Shown: positions 6,013 to 13,158 of the stretch, piece by piece
Position numbering within the stretch: position 1 is the first letter of the stretch
Layout of the letters: every line of letters begins with the position of its first letter
Assembly: GCA_900554095.1 (NCBI GenBank)
Contig: USGC01000030.1
Coordinates: 1 to 14,059 of the forward strand
DNA: 14,059 nucleotides
Direction: 5' to 3'
Source of the DNA: an uncultured bacterium
GTDB lineage: Bacteria > Cyanobacteriota > Vampirovibrionia > Gastranaerophilales > Gastranaerophilaceae
Position numbers and translations under genes: made by a program
The notes under the pieces: generated by a model
Told to the model about the DNA's origin: nothing
The model's input: only the letters and a program-made list of their open reading frames with translations
Database searches by the model: none

Positions 6013-6028
6013 CCCGCCGAAAGGCGGG
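6013..6028 (+). terminator. Terminator between convergent genes
   Basis: CCCGCC (6013-6018), GAAA tetraloop, GGCGGG (6023-6028), then TTATTTAATT. The reverse strand is also followed by a short T-rich stretch, so it can serve both the flavoprotein gene and the convergent YeaO-type gene. Confidence 0.85.
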
Positions 6029-6040
6029 TTATTTAATTAA

Positions 6041-6391
6041 TTAAAGCTTTTCAATAACACTTTTTAATACTATAGCGTGGTTAATTTTTGGATCTTTTGC
6101 AGCGTATATTAAAGTAACATTGTGATGTTTAAGCATTTCTTTAATTTCCAATAATTTTTCTTTTTGCGATTTAAGTTCCTGTCTGTATTTTATAGAAAAC
6201 TCTTTAAAGTTTTCTGCTTTATGTCCGAACCACTCGCGTAAATCAGTACTTGGCGCAATGTCTTTCCACCAGTAATCAAGGTGAGCCGCTTCTTTAGAAA
6301 CTCCGCGCGGCCACAATCGGTCAACTAAAATTCTGATACCGTCGCTTTTTTCTGCGTTTTCGTAAATCCTTTTAATTCTTAAAATATTCAT
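6041..6391 (-). CDS. DUF488 / YeaO-family protein
   Basis: The 116-aa cytoplasmic protein matches the DUF488 family typified by YeaO along its full length. Hallmarks are the early RIY segment, then GIRILVDRLWPRGVSKE (18-34), LDYWWKDIAPS (38-48), LREWFGH (51-57), a Lys/Glu-rich middle, and a final VTLIYAAKDP segment (92-101). The biochemical role is not established. ATG 6391 has no Shine-Dalgarno; the hexamer 6 nt upstream is TAAGTT, which keeps only the most conserved -10 positions, and there is no good -35, so the promoter is uncertain. It is convergent with the flavoprotein gene and shares its terminator. Confidence 0.88.
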   Translation of the reverse strand: MNILRIKRIYENAEKSDGIRILVDRLWPRGVSKEAAHLDYWWKDIAPSTDLREWFGHKAENFKEFSIKYRQELKSQKEKLLEIKEMLKHHNVTLIYAAKDPKINHAIVLKSVIEKL

Positions 6392-6464
6392 AAGTAAAAC
6401 TTACAACACTTTAAAGAAAAGCGCCTTACCTGGAATAATAAGGAATAGAGTAATTTAAAAAAGA

Positions 6465-6494
6465 AGAAGACCGATTAAATTTAATCGGTCTTCT
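6465..6494 (-). terminator. Terminator of the SLH protein gene (30-bp perfect palindrome)
   Basis: AGAAGACCGATTAAA and its exact reverse complement meet with no spacer, giving a 30-bp perfect palindrome. On the minus strand the stem runs into TTCTTTTTT. It lies about 42 bp after the stop at 6537, so it fits as the terminator of a highly expressed envelope gene. Confidence 0.85.
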
Positions 6495-6536
6495 CGGCAG
6501 ACGAATAATTAAATTACTGTTCGGCAGAGTCGATAA

Positions 6537-8576
6537 TTACTCTGAACATCCGAATGCAATAGTAACGTGTTCTCTTGGATTAACAGCGGAGATTTTGTAT
6601 CCGCGCGGGTCAACAAGGTAAGCAAATTCGTCGCCTGTAGTTTGGAATAACCCCATTGTACCGGACAATGCTGTTCTTGTTACGTCAATCGGAGCTTTAA
6701 CTGTTTCCCAAATACCGTCGCCTAAGTTACGTGCAGCAGCACCGAATTGGCCTTGGAATACGTGGCCGAGCATGTAACCTGCGTCGTTTGAAACGTTTTC
6801 AACTGCGTTACCTAAGTTAGTAACAACACCGCCGACTGTACGGCCTGTTATACCAACAAGTGAACCTGCCAATGTGAAAGGTGCTTCGACAAGTCTTGCT
6901 ACAGGGTTAACTTGTTTTGATTTGTTAACTTGTGCTTGCAAGATTTGTTTTGGCAAGTTAGCTTTGCAATCGCCGTTTTTGATTGATGTGAATGACAATT
7001 TCAAAGCGCCTTTGTTACAACCTGAAGGTCTGATAACTTCAACAACTTGACCTGTTACGGTTGAACCGCAAGGATAAGTTACGCCGTTGATAGTTACGTC
7101 TTCTAACGTGTTAGCTCTGAAGTATTGGCCCACGTGAGAAGATTTCGCTGTAATTTGGTCTATCATCGCTAATTTCAAAGTCGGAATTTTAACGATTTCT
7201 TCTTGTTCAACAAAAGCTTTTTTGTCTACAGGACAAGCAGGGCAAATGTTGTTGGCAGTTTTTGGGTTAGTGTCGTAACCGAGTGCAACACGTACTGTTT
7301 GCATCATTGAAGATACATCAGCACGGGTAGCTTCGCGGTTAGGCATAATCATGTTCGGGTTAGGGCTGTCTTTAAGTGCGCCGTTCATAAGAGATTTTGC
7401 AACCGGAATTTTAGCCCAATTAGGAACAGTGTTACCGTCAGCGTACTTGCTTAAGATTTCATCAGCTTTGCATTGGTCCATATCGCAAGTCATGCCTTTA
7501 GCGATTGTTGTTAAGGCTTCAGCGCGGGTTACAGGGTGATTAGGTTCGAACTTTCCGTTAGGGTAACCTGCAAGAAGGTTTTCATCAACGGCCTTGGCAA
7601 TAGCAGCGTTGGCCCAGTTGTTTGCTGGAACATCTTTAAATAAGTTTTCACGAGTTAAACCGCAGTTGTCAAGGTTGAAACCTTTGACTAAGATAGTCGC
7701 GAATTCAGCACGGGAAATATTTCTATTAGGCTTAAATAAGCCGTCAGGATAGCCTACAACGACGTCGTTGATAGCTAATTTGTCAATATCGCACGCTGCC
7801 CAGTGGCTATTCGGAACGTCCGGGAACATACAAGAATTGCTGGAAAGCGGGCTTGCAGCACCGGTGCAGCTTTCCCCCTTTATTTCGTAGGGAACCAAAG
7901 ATTTTCTAACGGCATCAAGAGAGTTAGAAGATTGGAAATCAATCGGACAGTTGTTGCCGTCCATGATTTTTTCATTTCTTTCGATAGGAATACCGTTGTG
8001 GCGGGTTGGGGCTTCGTTTAAGCAAGGCAGTTGAGAAGCTGCACCTGTAACTTGGCCTTGAGAAGAAACAGCAACACCGTTTACTGTAGAAGAAAGCATA
8101 CCAGGTGTTCCGAGATAGGCAGTATCTGTAGAGAAGATAGAGTTCGCGGGTTGACCAACGTAGTTGTTAGTACCGTAAATAGCGTTTGGGTAACCGTAAA
8201 CTTGTTTCATATCTTGTCTGTCGGGTTTGCCAGTGCCCGGACATACAGCGCAAGCGGGTTCAGCCGGTTTGTCGCAGCTAATTTCGTCATTGCAACCGCA
8301 GTCTGATTTTTTCTTTTCACACGGGTCGCAAGGTGCCGGTTTTTGGCATTCGCAATCAGGGAGTGCTTTTTCGCACTTGTTGCATTTTGGGGCCGGGGTT
8401 TGGCACGGGCAAGCGGGGCCGGTAACGACCGGTAAAGCTTCCTCACACGGACAAGCGGGGCCGGTAACGGTCGGCATTGGTTGTTCACACGGGCAAGCCG
8501 CCATTGCTTGATTCAAGGAACACGTTGCTATTCCAACGGCAATTGCAGCTGCCACAGTAAGTTTTTTAATAGTCAT
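6537..8576 (-). CDS. Secreted S-layer-homology (SLH) protein with Cys/Pro-rich N-terminus
   Basis: The 679-aa protein begins with a Sec signal peptide, cleavage likely after AMA at 26. Residues 27-112 are extremely rich in Cys and Pro (ACPC, CNKC, CDPC, CGC) and begin with a 14-residue repeat ending VTGP. Residues 113-245 are a polar linker. Three SLH repeats follow at about 248-300 (FPDVPNSHWA, GYPDGLFKPN, ISRAEFA), 312-362 (FKDVPANNWA, GYPNGKFEPN, VTRAEAL) and 375-435 (more diverged, MIMPNREATRADV). SLH domains anchor proteins to cell-wall polymers. Residues about 465-545 form a beta-rich module (YPCGSTVTGQVVEV, ALKLSF), and residues 555-650 are Gly/Ala-rich and possibly membrane-associated. 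The start is fixed by AAGGAGGT 4 nt before the ATG. It is monocistronic with its own promoter and terminator, as expected for an abundant surface protein. Confidence 0.9.
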   Translation of the reverse strand: MTIKKLTVAAAIAVGIATCSLNQAMAACPCEQPMPTVTGPACPCEEALPVVTGPACPCQTPAPKCNKCEKALPDCECQKPAPCDPCEKKKSDCGCNDEISCDKPAEPACAVCPGTGKPDRQDMKQVYGYPNAIYGTNNYVGQPANSIFSTDTAYLGTPGMLSSTVNGVAVSSQGQVTGAASQLPCLNEAPTRHNGIPIERNEKIMDGNNCPIDFQSSNSLDAVRKSLVPYEIKGESCTGAASPLSSNSCMFPDVPNSHWAACDIDKLAINDVVVGYPDGLFKPNRNISRAEFATILVKGFNLDNCGLTRENLFKDVPANNWANAAIAKAVDENLLAGYPNGKFEPNHPVTRAEALTTIAKGMTCDMDQCKADEILSKYADGNTVPNWAKIPVAKSLMNGALKDSPNPNMIMPNREATRADVSSMMQTVRVALGYDTNPKTANNICPACPVDKKAFVEQEEIVKIPTLKLAMIDQITAKSSHVGQYFRANTLEDVTINGVTYPCGSTVTGQVVEVIRPSGCNKGALKLSFTSIKNGDCKANLPKQILQAQVNKSKQVNPVARLVEAPFTLAGSLVGITGRTVGGVVTNLGNAVENVSNDAGYMLGHVFQGQFGAAARNLGDGIWETVKAPIDVTRTALSGTMGLFQTTGDEFAYLVDPRGYKISAVNPREHVTIAFGCSE
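8415..8498 (-). repeat. Two 42-bp tandem repeats coding a Cys-rich 14-aa unit
   Basis: Residues 27-40 (ACPCEQPMPTVTGP) and 41-54 (ACPCEEALPVVTGP) are consecutive copies, and a third partial copy starts ACPCQTP at residue 55. DNA similarity is highest over the VTGPACPC segment, indicating recent duplication or slippage. Confidence 0.8.
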
Positions 8577-8580
8577 TTTT

Positions 8581-8588
8581 ACCTCCTT
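8581..8588 (-). promoter_or_regulatory. Strong Shine-Dalgarno of the SLH gene
   Basis: AAGGAGGT on the minus strand, 4 nt before the ATG. An A/U-rich hairpin (stem GTTTTT/AAAAAC, 8599-8616) lies just upstream in the leader and could stabilise the mRNA end, though its pairing is weak. Confidence 0.75.
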
Positions 8589-8658
8589 GTGTTTGAGAGT
8601 TTTTGCTTAGAAAAACCCTAAAAGTTTCTTTAAAAAACAAACTTATAACTGATTATGT

Positions 8659-8687
8659 ATCTTATTCGACGTGAGAGACATTGCCAA
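8659..8687 (-). promoter_or_regulatory. Promoter of the SLH gene
   Basis: On the minus strand: TTGGCA (8682-8687), 17-bp spacer, TAAGAT (8659-8664, four of six). The start is expected near 8652, giving a leader of about 76 nt, long for this window. Confidence 0.5.
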
Positions 8688-8778
8688 AACCGGTTATTTG
8701 AGTGGGTAATCCGAAAATGTTTATAAAGATAAAGAAGGTGTTGCACATTATTACGGGACGTGTGAAAAGGCGTCGCCC

Positions 8779-8835
8779 GCCCCTTACCCGAATTTCTAAA
8801 CTCGCGCTGCTCGTTAAGAAACGTGAGGGAGGGGC
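8779..8835. repeat. GC-rich nested inverted repeat between divergent promoters
   Basis: Three nested pairings can be drawn: GCCCCT/AGGGGC (8779-8784 with 8830-8835), CCC/GGG (8787-8789 with 8827-8829), and an inner 9-position stem with one A-A mismatch (8793-8801 with 8813-8821) closing an 11-nt GC-rich loop. Base composition is clearly unlike the AT-rich surroundings. It may be an intergenic repeat element or a structured RNA; no T-run follows on either strand at the stem end, so it is not a plain terminator. Confidence 0.45.
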
Positions 8836-8860
8836 TTCCTGCGGTTTTGTGCTTAACCCG

Positions 8861-8889
8861 TTGACTTTTCTTTAATCCTTCGTTATCAT
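8861..8889 (+). promoter_or_regulatory. Promoter of the solute-binding lipoprotein operon, leaderless layout
   Basis: TTGACT (8861-8866), 17-bp spacer, TATCAT (8884-8889, five of six). The ATG at 8896 begins exactly 7 nt after the -10, where transcription should start. Confidence 0.7.
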
Positions 8890-8895
8890 TTCTTT

Positions 8896-9675
8896 ATGCT
8901 GAAAAAATTATTACCGATATTTCTTTTTATGTGCCTTATTTTGTGCGCGTGCACGGCCAAAAATGAAAAAACTGATAACTTAAATACAATACTTGAGCGT
9001 GGAAAACTAATTGTCGGCGTTCGAGTGGACGCCAAACCTTTCGGGTTTTTAGACAGCAGCGGCAAATACCAAGGATATGACGTTGAACTTGCTGAAAAGC
9101 TTGCTAAATCTATTTTTAACTCCTCATCAGCCGTTGAATTTGTGCCTGTTACCGCCCAAAACAGAATTTCCATGCTTAACTCGGGTAAAGTTGACGTATT
9201 GGTTGCGGCGGTTTCGGTTACCGAAAACAGAAAAATTCTTATGGACTTTTCATCTCCCTACTTTATAGCCGGGCAGGCTGTCCTGGTTAATCAAGGGAGC
9301 GACATTACAACGCTGAAAGAGCTTAACGGCAAAAGGGTTATAATAGTTTACGGCTCAACCGGCGAAATGGGCGTGCGACGAGCGCTTCCGGAAGCCGCGG
9401 TTATAGGTTACAAAACGTATGACGAGGCTATTAAAGCTTTAAAATCCGGTGATGCAGATGGGTTAATTTCAGATGATTCTATACTGTACGGCCTTACGGC
9501 GAATGACAAATCCGTCAAGATTTTGCAGGGAAGATATTCAAAAGAGCCATACGCCGTGGCTTTTCGCAAAGGCAAAGAGTCTGAAAAACTTCGCGAACAC
9601 ACAAACTTCTTTTTACAAGAGCTTGCCAGAACAGGTAAGTTGAAAAAATTACAAGAACAATGGGGGATTAAATAA
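8896..9675 (+). CDS. Amino-acid-type ABC transporter solute-binding lipoprotein
   Basis: This 259-aa protein is a family 3 (polar amino acid) periplasmic-binding protein. It starts with a lipoprotein signal, lipobox LCAC with the lipidated Cys at 19. The core follows the family closely: GKLIVGVRVDAKPFGFLDSSG (36-56), GYDVELAEKLA (60-70), SGKVDVLVAAVSVTENR (96-112), MDFSSPYF (116-123), then LNGKRVIIVYGSTGE (143-157) and DADGLISDD (186-194). It would bind an amino acid or similar small ligand outside the membrane. No permease or ATPase gene is adjacent, so it is an orphan that must pair with a transporter elsewhere or act as a sensor. There is no Shine-Dalgarno, and the promoter predicts a leaderless mRNA. 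Its stop overlaps the next start as TAATG. Confidence 0.92.
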   Translation: MLKKLLPIFLFMCLILCACTAKNEKTDNLNTILERGKLIVGVRVDAKPFGFLDSSGKYQGYDVELAEKLAKSIFNSSSAVEFVPVTAQNRISMLNSGKVDVLVAAVSVTENRKILMDFSSPYFIAGQAVLVNQGSDITTLKELNGKRVIIVYGSTGEMGVRRALPEAAVIGYKTYDEAIKALKSGDADGLISDDSILYGLTANDKSVKILQGRYSKEPYAVAFRKGKESEKLREHTNFFLQELARTGKLKKLQEQWGIK

Positions 9676-10067
9676 TGACTTTGGCTAAAAAAATTATATT
9701 ATCAATCGTAATTATATTAATAGTGCTGGTTTGTATTGCAACGTCAATCTTGATTTCAAAACAGAACCATGTGCAAAAAGTAATTACCTGCAAGGGTTCA
9801 ATGTGCGAAATTTTCAATATTAACGGACTGAAAAAGATTAGTGAAAAATCTGAATTTTCTATGGATGAAGTTATGCTGTGTAATGTTGAGGGTGTTTATA
9901 AAAAGGATTACGACGGCAAAGATGTCATAGATTCTTACGAGCTTTACCTTACTCTTAAACAAGACAAGGGCGACTTCAAAATCCGCTCCAAAGACGGCGA
10001 AAACCTGGTCCAAGTTTGCAGAGATATTTATGAAAAAAAGAATTTTTATATAAAATTCTATGAATAA
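9675..10067 (+). CDS. Hypothetical membrane-anchored protein, 130 aa
   Basis: One N-terminal transmembrane helix (about residues 7-28, IILSIVIILIVLVCIATSIL) is followed by a soluble domain of about 100 residues that should lie outside the cytoplasm. That domain has four cysteines (C39, C44, C69, C115), enough for two disulfides, and alternating strand-like segments (SYELYLTLKQD, FKIRSKDG). No family is recognised. It overlaps the lipoprotein stop by 1 nt (TAATG) with a GGGGG Shine-Dalgarno-like run upstream, so the two are translationally coupled and probably act at the same membrane face. No terminator is visible before clpB. Confidence 0.8.
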   Translation: MTLAKKIILSIVIILIVLVCIATSILISKQNHVQKVITCKGSMCEIFNINGLKKISEKSEFSMDEVMLCNVEGVYKKDYDGKDVIDSYELYLTLKQDKGDFKIRSKDGENLVQVCRDIYEKKNFYIKFYE

Positions 10068-10086
10068 ATCTCACACGTTCATATGA

Positions 10087-10114
10087 TTGGCAAACCGTCG
10101 GTTATTTATATAAT
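10087..10114 (+). promoter_or_regulatory. clpB promoter, leaderless layout
   Basis: TTGGCA (10087-10092), 16-bp spacer, perfect TATAAT (10109-10114), then 6 nt to the ATG at 10121, where transcription should begin. No CIRCE-type repeat or sigma-32-like sequence is seen, so heat induction is not evident from the sequence. Confidence 0.7.
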
Positions 10115-10120
10115 AAACTT

Positions 10121-12778
10121 ATGCTATTAACAGAACACGTACAGGCAATAATTAAATCAGGCAAATCGTTTGTTCTTTCACGTAATTACCGCGAACTTGA
10201 GCCGGCACATATAATGCTTGCACTGTTTCTTGACGAGAACGATTTACCGGTAATCCTTCTTGAGCGTATCGGTATCGGAAACGGTTATGTAAAAAGAAAA
10301 TTCAATGAATATATCGTTAAAAAACCATACTTTCCGCGCGGTGAGTTTGAGCCTGTGAAAATTTCGTCCGGTACGAGCAAGCTTTTGAAAATGGCTGAAG
10401 AAGAAGCCGAAGCGTTATCAGACGAAGAAGTTGATATAGAACATTTATTTCTAGCGCTTTTTAAGATTTCCGATCCGACGCTTGATATGTTCTGGGTTCA
10501 CTACAGCCTGAACAAAACCGTTCTTTACGATAAGATGCTTAAAGAAGTCAAAAACATCCTGACAATTGACGAGAACGGCAACGAAACCAAAAAGCACGGC
10601 GCTGATAAATATATTAAAACAAACGAAGGAAGCACAGAAAACAACACAGGCGAAACACCGGATGAGGCTTTAGCGAAATACACAACGGATTTGACACAAA
10701 TTGCAAAGGAAAACGGTCTTGATCCTGTAATCGGCCGTGATGACGAAATTCGCCGTACAATACAAATTCTAAACCGCCGTTCAAAAAATAATCCCGTAAT
10801 TATCGGCGAGCCCGGCGTGGGTAAAACCGCTATTATAGAAGGTTTGGCACAGAGAATAGTATCGGGCGATGTTCCGGAAAGCCTTAAAAACGACAGAATT
10901 CTTGCGCTTGATTTGGGCGCAATGCTTGCGGGCGCGTCGTACCGCGGCCAGTTTGAGGAACGGTTTAAAAAAGTTCTTCAAGCTATTGAGGAAAATTCCG
11001 ATGATTTAATGCTTTTTATAGATGAAATTCATACGCTGATGGGAACGGGTTCAGGCGATGGCTCAGCAGATGCCGGAAATCTTCTCAAACCAATGCTTGC
11101 GCGGGGTTCAATCCGTGTTATAGGCGCAACAACTACCGACGAATACCGAAAGTACATCGAAAAAGACAAAGCCCTTGAACGCCGTTTTCAACCGGTAATT
11201 GCCGGCGAGCCTTCCGTCGAAACCTCAATAAGCATTCTTCGCGGCCTGAAAGATAAGTATGAAGGGTTCCATTGCGTAAAGATTACTGACAGCGCAATTA
11301 CCGCTGCTGTCAACCTTTCAAACAGATACATCGCAGACCGCTGCCTCCCGGACAAAGCTATCGACTTAATCGATGAGGCTGCCTCCGCCCTGCGTATTGA
11401 AATCGACACAATGCCCGAAGAAATTGACATATTTATCCGCGAAAAAATCCGGCTTGAAATGAACAAAAAAGCCCTCGAAAACGAAAATAACCCCGAAGTT
11501 TCCAAAAAAATAGAAAAATTTACCAAAAAAATAGATGACTTAAACGCAAAAATCGAAAAACTTAAAGAGCAATGGCTTAAAGAAAAGAAAGTTATCGACT
11601 CCTCTGCCGCTGTCAAGCGCAATATCGAAAAGCTTAAAACCCAAATCGAAATGAACAAGAAAAATCCGTCAATGACCGCTTCATTGGAGGTTAAATACGG
11701 TCAAATGCTTGAGATGGAGAAGAAGTTAAAGTCGCTTCATGCTCAAGCGGGCAAAAAATGTCTTTTAAAACAGGAAATTGACGGGGACGACATTGCAGCG
11801 ATTGTTGCGAAGTGGACGGGAATTCCGATAAACAGGCTTCAGGAAGATGAAACAGAAAAGCTTATTGGTATGGAAAAGGCAATGCACAACCGCATAATCG
11901 GTCAGGATGAAGCTGTTACCAAGATTTCAAACGCAATTCGTCTTGCGCGTTCAGGCTTGAAAGACCCCAAACGCCCTATAGGAACATTTCTTTTCTTAGG
12001 CCCGACCGGTGTGGGAAAAACAGAACTTGGCAAAACTTTAGCTTCAATTCTTTTTAATGACGAGGATTCGCTGATACGAATTGACATGTCAGAATTCATG
12101 GAAAAACACAGTATTTCGAGGTTAACCGGTGCAACCGCAGGTTACGTCGGCTACGAGGAAGGCGGGCAGCTTACGGAAGCCGTCAGGCGCAAACCTTATT
12201 CAGTTGTGCTTTTTGATGAAGTCGAAAAAGCTCACCCTGATGTTTTCAATATAATGCTTCAGATGTTCGATGACGGAAGGCTTACGGACGGACAAGGCCG
12301 GCTTGTTGATTTCAAAAATACTGTTTTAATTATGACAAGCAATCTTGCAAGCGACGCCATTCTTGACGAAAACCTTTCCGCTGAAGAAAAGCGCGAAAAA
12401 GTCGACAGGGCTTTAAAAGAAAAGTTTAAACCGGAATTTCTCAACCGTATAGATGAAATTATTGTGTTTAAAGCGCTTACAAAGGATGAACTTGCACAAA
12501 TCGTTGATATTCAAACCAATTCTTTAAAAACCCGACTTTTGGAGCAGAATATTGAACTTACAATTACCGATGAGGCGAAAAAGTATTTGGCTGATGAGGG
12601 TTACGAGCCGCTGTACGGGGCAAGGCCTCTTCGCCGTGTAATCCGCCAGGCCGTTGAAATCCCGCTTTCCATGAAAATCTTGGAACACGAATTTCAAAAA
12701 GGCGACAAAGTCATTTTGGATTTCAAAGATGGTCTATTAAAGTTTCAAAGTAATAATGCCGATTTACATGTAAAATAA
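10121..12778 (+). CDS. clpB: ClpB protein disaggregase (Hsp100)
   Basis: ClpB is a hexameric AAA+ unfoldase that, with DnaK, extracts proteins from aggregates. The 885 residues show a divergent N domain with two Clp_N repeats (about 1-145), linker 150-185, and NBD1 with Walker A GEPGVGKT (229-236), pore tyrosine in SYRGQ (273-277), Walker B LFIDE (298-302) and arginines in ALERRF (351-356). A coiled-coil M domain spans about 415-550, including W485. NBD2 has GPTGVGKT (627-634), pore GYVGYEEGG (674-682), FDE (698-700), sensor-1 TSN and sensor-2 GARPLRR (833-839). The M domain and absence of a ClpP-binding loop separate it from ClpA and ClpC. Before the second pore tyrosine, the usual GAPPGYVG reads GATAGYVG. 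No Shine-Dalgarno; the start is fixed by homology and the promoter. Confidence 0.96.
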   Translation: MLLTEHVQAIIKSGKSFVLSRNYRELEPAHIMLALFLDENDLPVILLERIGIGNGYVKRKFNEYIVKKPYFPRGEFEPVKISSGTSKLLKMAEEEAEALSDEEVDIEHLFLALFKISDPTLDMFWVHYSLNKTVLYDKMLKEVKNILTIDENGNETKKHGADKYIKTNEGSTENNTGETPDEALAKYTTDLTQIAKENGLDPVIGRDDEIRRTIQILNRRSKNNPVIIGEPGVGKTAIIEGLAQRIVSGDVPESLKNDRILALDLGAMLAGASYRGQFEERFKKVLQAIEENSDDLMLFIDEIHTLMGTGSGDGSADAGNLLKPMLARGSIRVIGATTTDEYRKYIEKDKALERRFQPVIAGEPSVETSISILRGLKDKYEGFHCVKITDSAITAAVNLSNRYIADRCLPDKAIDLIDEAASALRIEIDTMPEEIDIFIREKIRLEMNKKALENENNPEVSKKIEKFTKKIDDLNAKIEKLKEQWLKEKKVIDSSAAVKRNIEKLKTQIEMNKKNPSMTASLEVKYGQMLEMEKKLKSLHAQAGKKCLLKQEIDGDDIAAIVAKWTGIPINRLQEDETEKLIGMEKAMHNRIIGQDEAVTKISNAIRLARSGLKDPKRPIGTFLFLGPTGVGKTELGKTLASILFNDEDSLIRIDMSEFMEKHSISRLTGATAGYVGYEEGGQLTEAVRRKPYSVVLFDEVEKAHPDVFNIMLQMFDDGRLTDGQGRLVDFKNTVLIMTSNLASDAILDENLSAEEKREKVDRALKEKFKPEFLNRIDEIIVFKALTKDELAQIVDIQTNSLKTRLLEQNIELTITDEAKKYLADEGYEPLYGARPLRRVIRQAVEIPLSMKILEHEFQKGDKVILDFKDGLLKFQSNNADLHVK

Positions 12779-12792
12779 ATCGGAGACATTAT

Positions 12793-13158
12793 ATGTTTAA
12801 TTCAGTTAATAACCCTTTTAACCGTTCTGTATCATCCTCCACATCGTCCGACAGCAACGGCAAAAGACAAAAACAAGATCCTAAAAAAGAATTAAAAAAA
12901 TACCTTGAAGAAGATGAACCGGATGAAGTTCGTCTTGGCGGGCTGCCGATTTTGACGCAAGACGATGTTAAATCTATGGTCAACTCCTACATTTCAAAGC
13001 TTAAAGAAGAAAACAGCTGCCGCGAAAAAGTCGTTCAAAAATTAGACAAATATCTTCAAAAGTTTGATGTGGAAAAATTCATGAAGAAAAATCCGAACAT
13101 GACAAGCCCGGATTTTTACATGATTATGTATAACGAAACAGAAGGTATTGTTAAATAG
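12793..13158 (+). CDS. Hypothetical charged protein downstream of clpB, 121 aa
   Basis: The start at 12793 has CGGAG 7 nt upstream and lies 14 nt after the clpB stop, so it is the second gene of the clpB operon. Residues 1-28 are Ser/Asn-rich and probably disordered (SVSSSTSSDSNGK). A Lys/Glu-rich helix follows (29-45), then LGGLPILTQDDVKSMVNSYISKLK (48-71) and a helical C-terminal half (KVVQKLDKYLQKFDVEKFMKKNPNM). There is no signal peptide or membrane span. I recognise no family. Cotranscription suggests a chaperone accessory or client-related role, but this is only context. Its TAG overlaps the convergent MFS gene by 8 bp. Confidence 0.8.
   Translation: MFNSVNNPFNRSVSSSTSSDSNGKRQKQDPKKELKKYLEEDEPDEVRLGGLPILTQDDVKSMVNSYISKLKEENSCREKVVQKLDKYLQKFDVEKFMKKNPNMTSPDFYMIMYNETEGIVK

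Noticed and set aside
6424..6443. CCTTA/TAAGG inverted repeat upstream of the YeaO-type gene.
   Set aside because: Only five base pairs with a 10-nt loop and no clear link to a promoter or T-run.
8717..8875. A 52-codon plus-strand frame rich in Arg/Lys across the SLH/lipoprotein intergenic region.
   Set aside because: It has no Shine-Dalgarno, runs through the GC-rich inverted repeat and over the -35 of the lipoprotein promoter, and its composition looks like a by-product of that repeat.
10065..10120. Heat-shock control elements upstream of clpB.
   Set aside because: No CIRCE inverted repeat and no sigma-32-like boxes are seen; only a sigma-70-like promoter fits.
12767..12776. TTACATGTAA near the clpB stop as another copy of the O1/O2 operator.
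   Set aside because: The arms overlap with no N5 spacer and it lies in coding sequence; it is a short palindrome expected by chance in AT-rich DNA.
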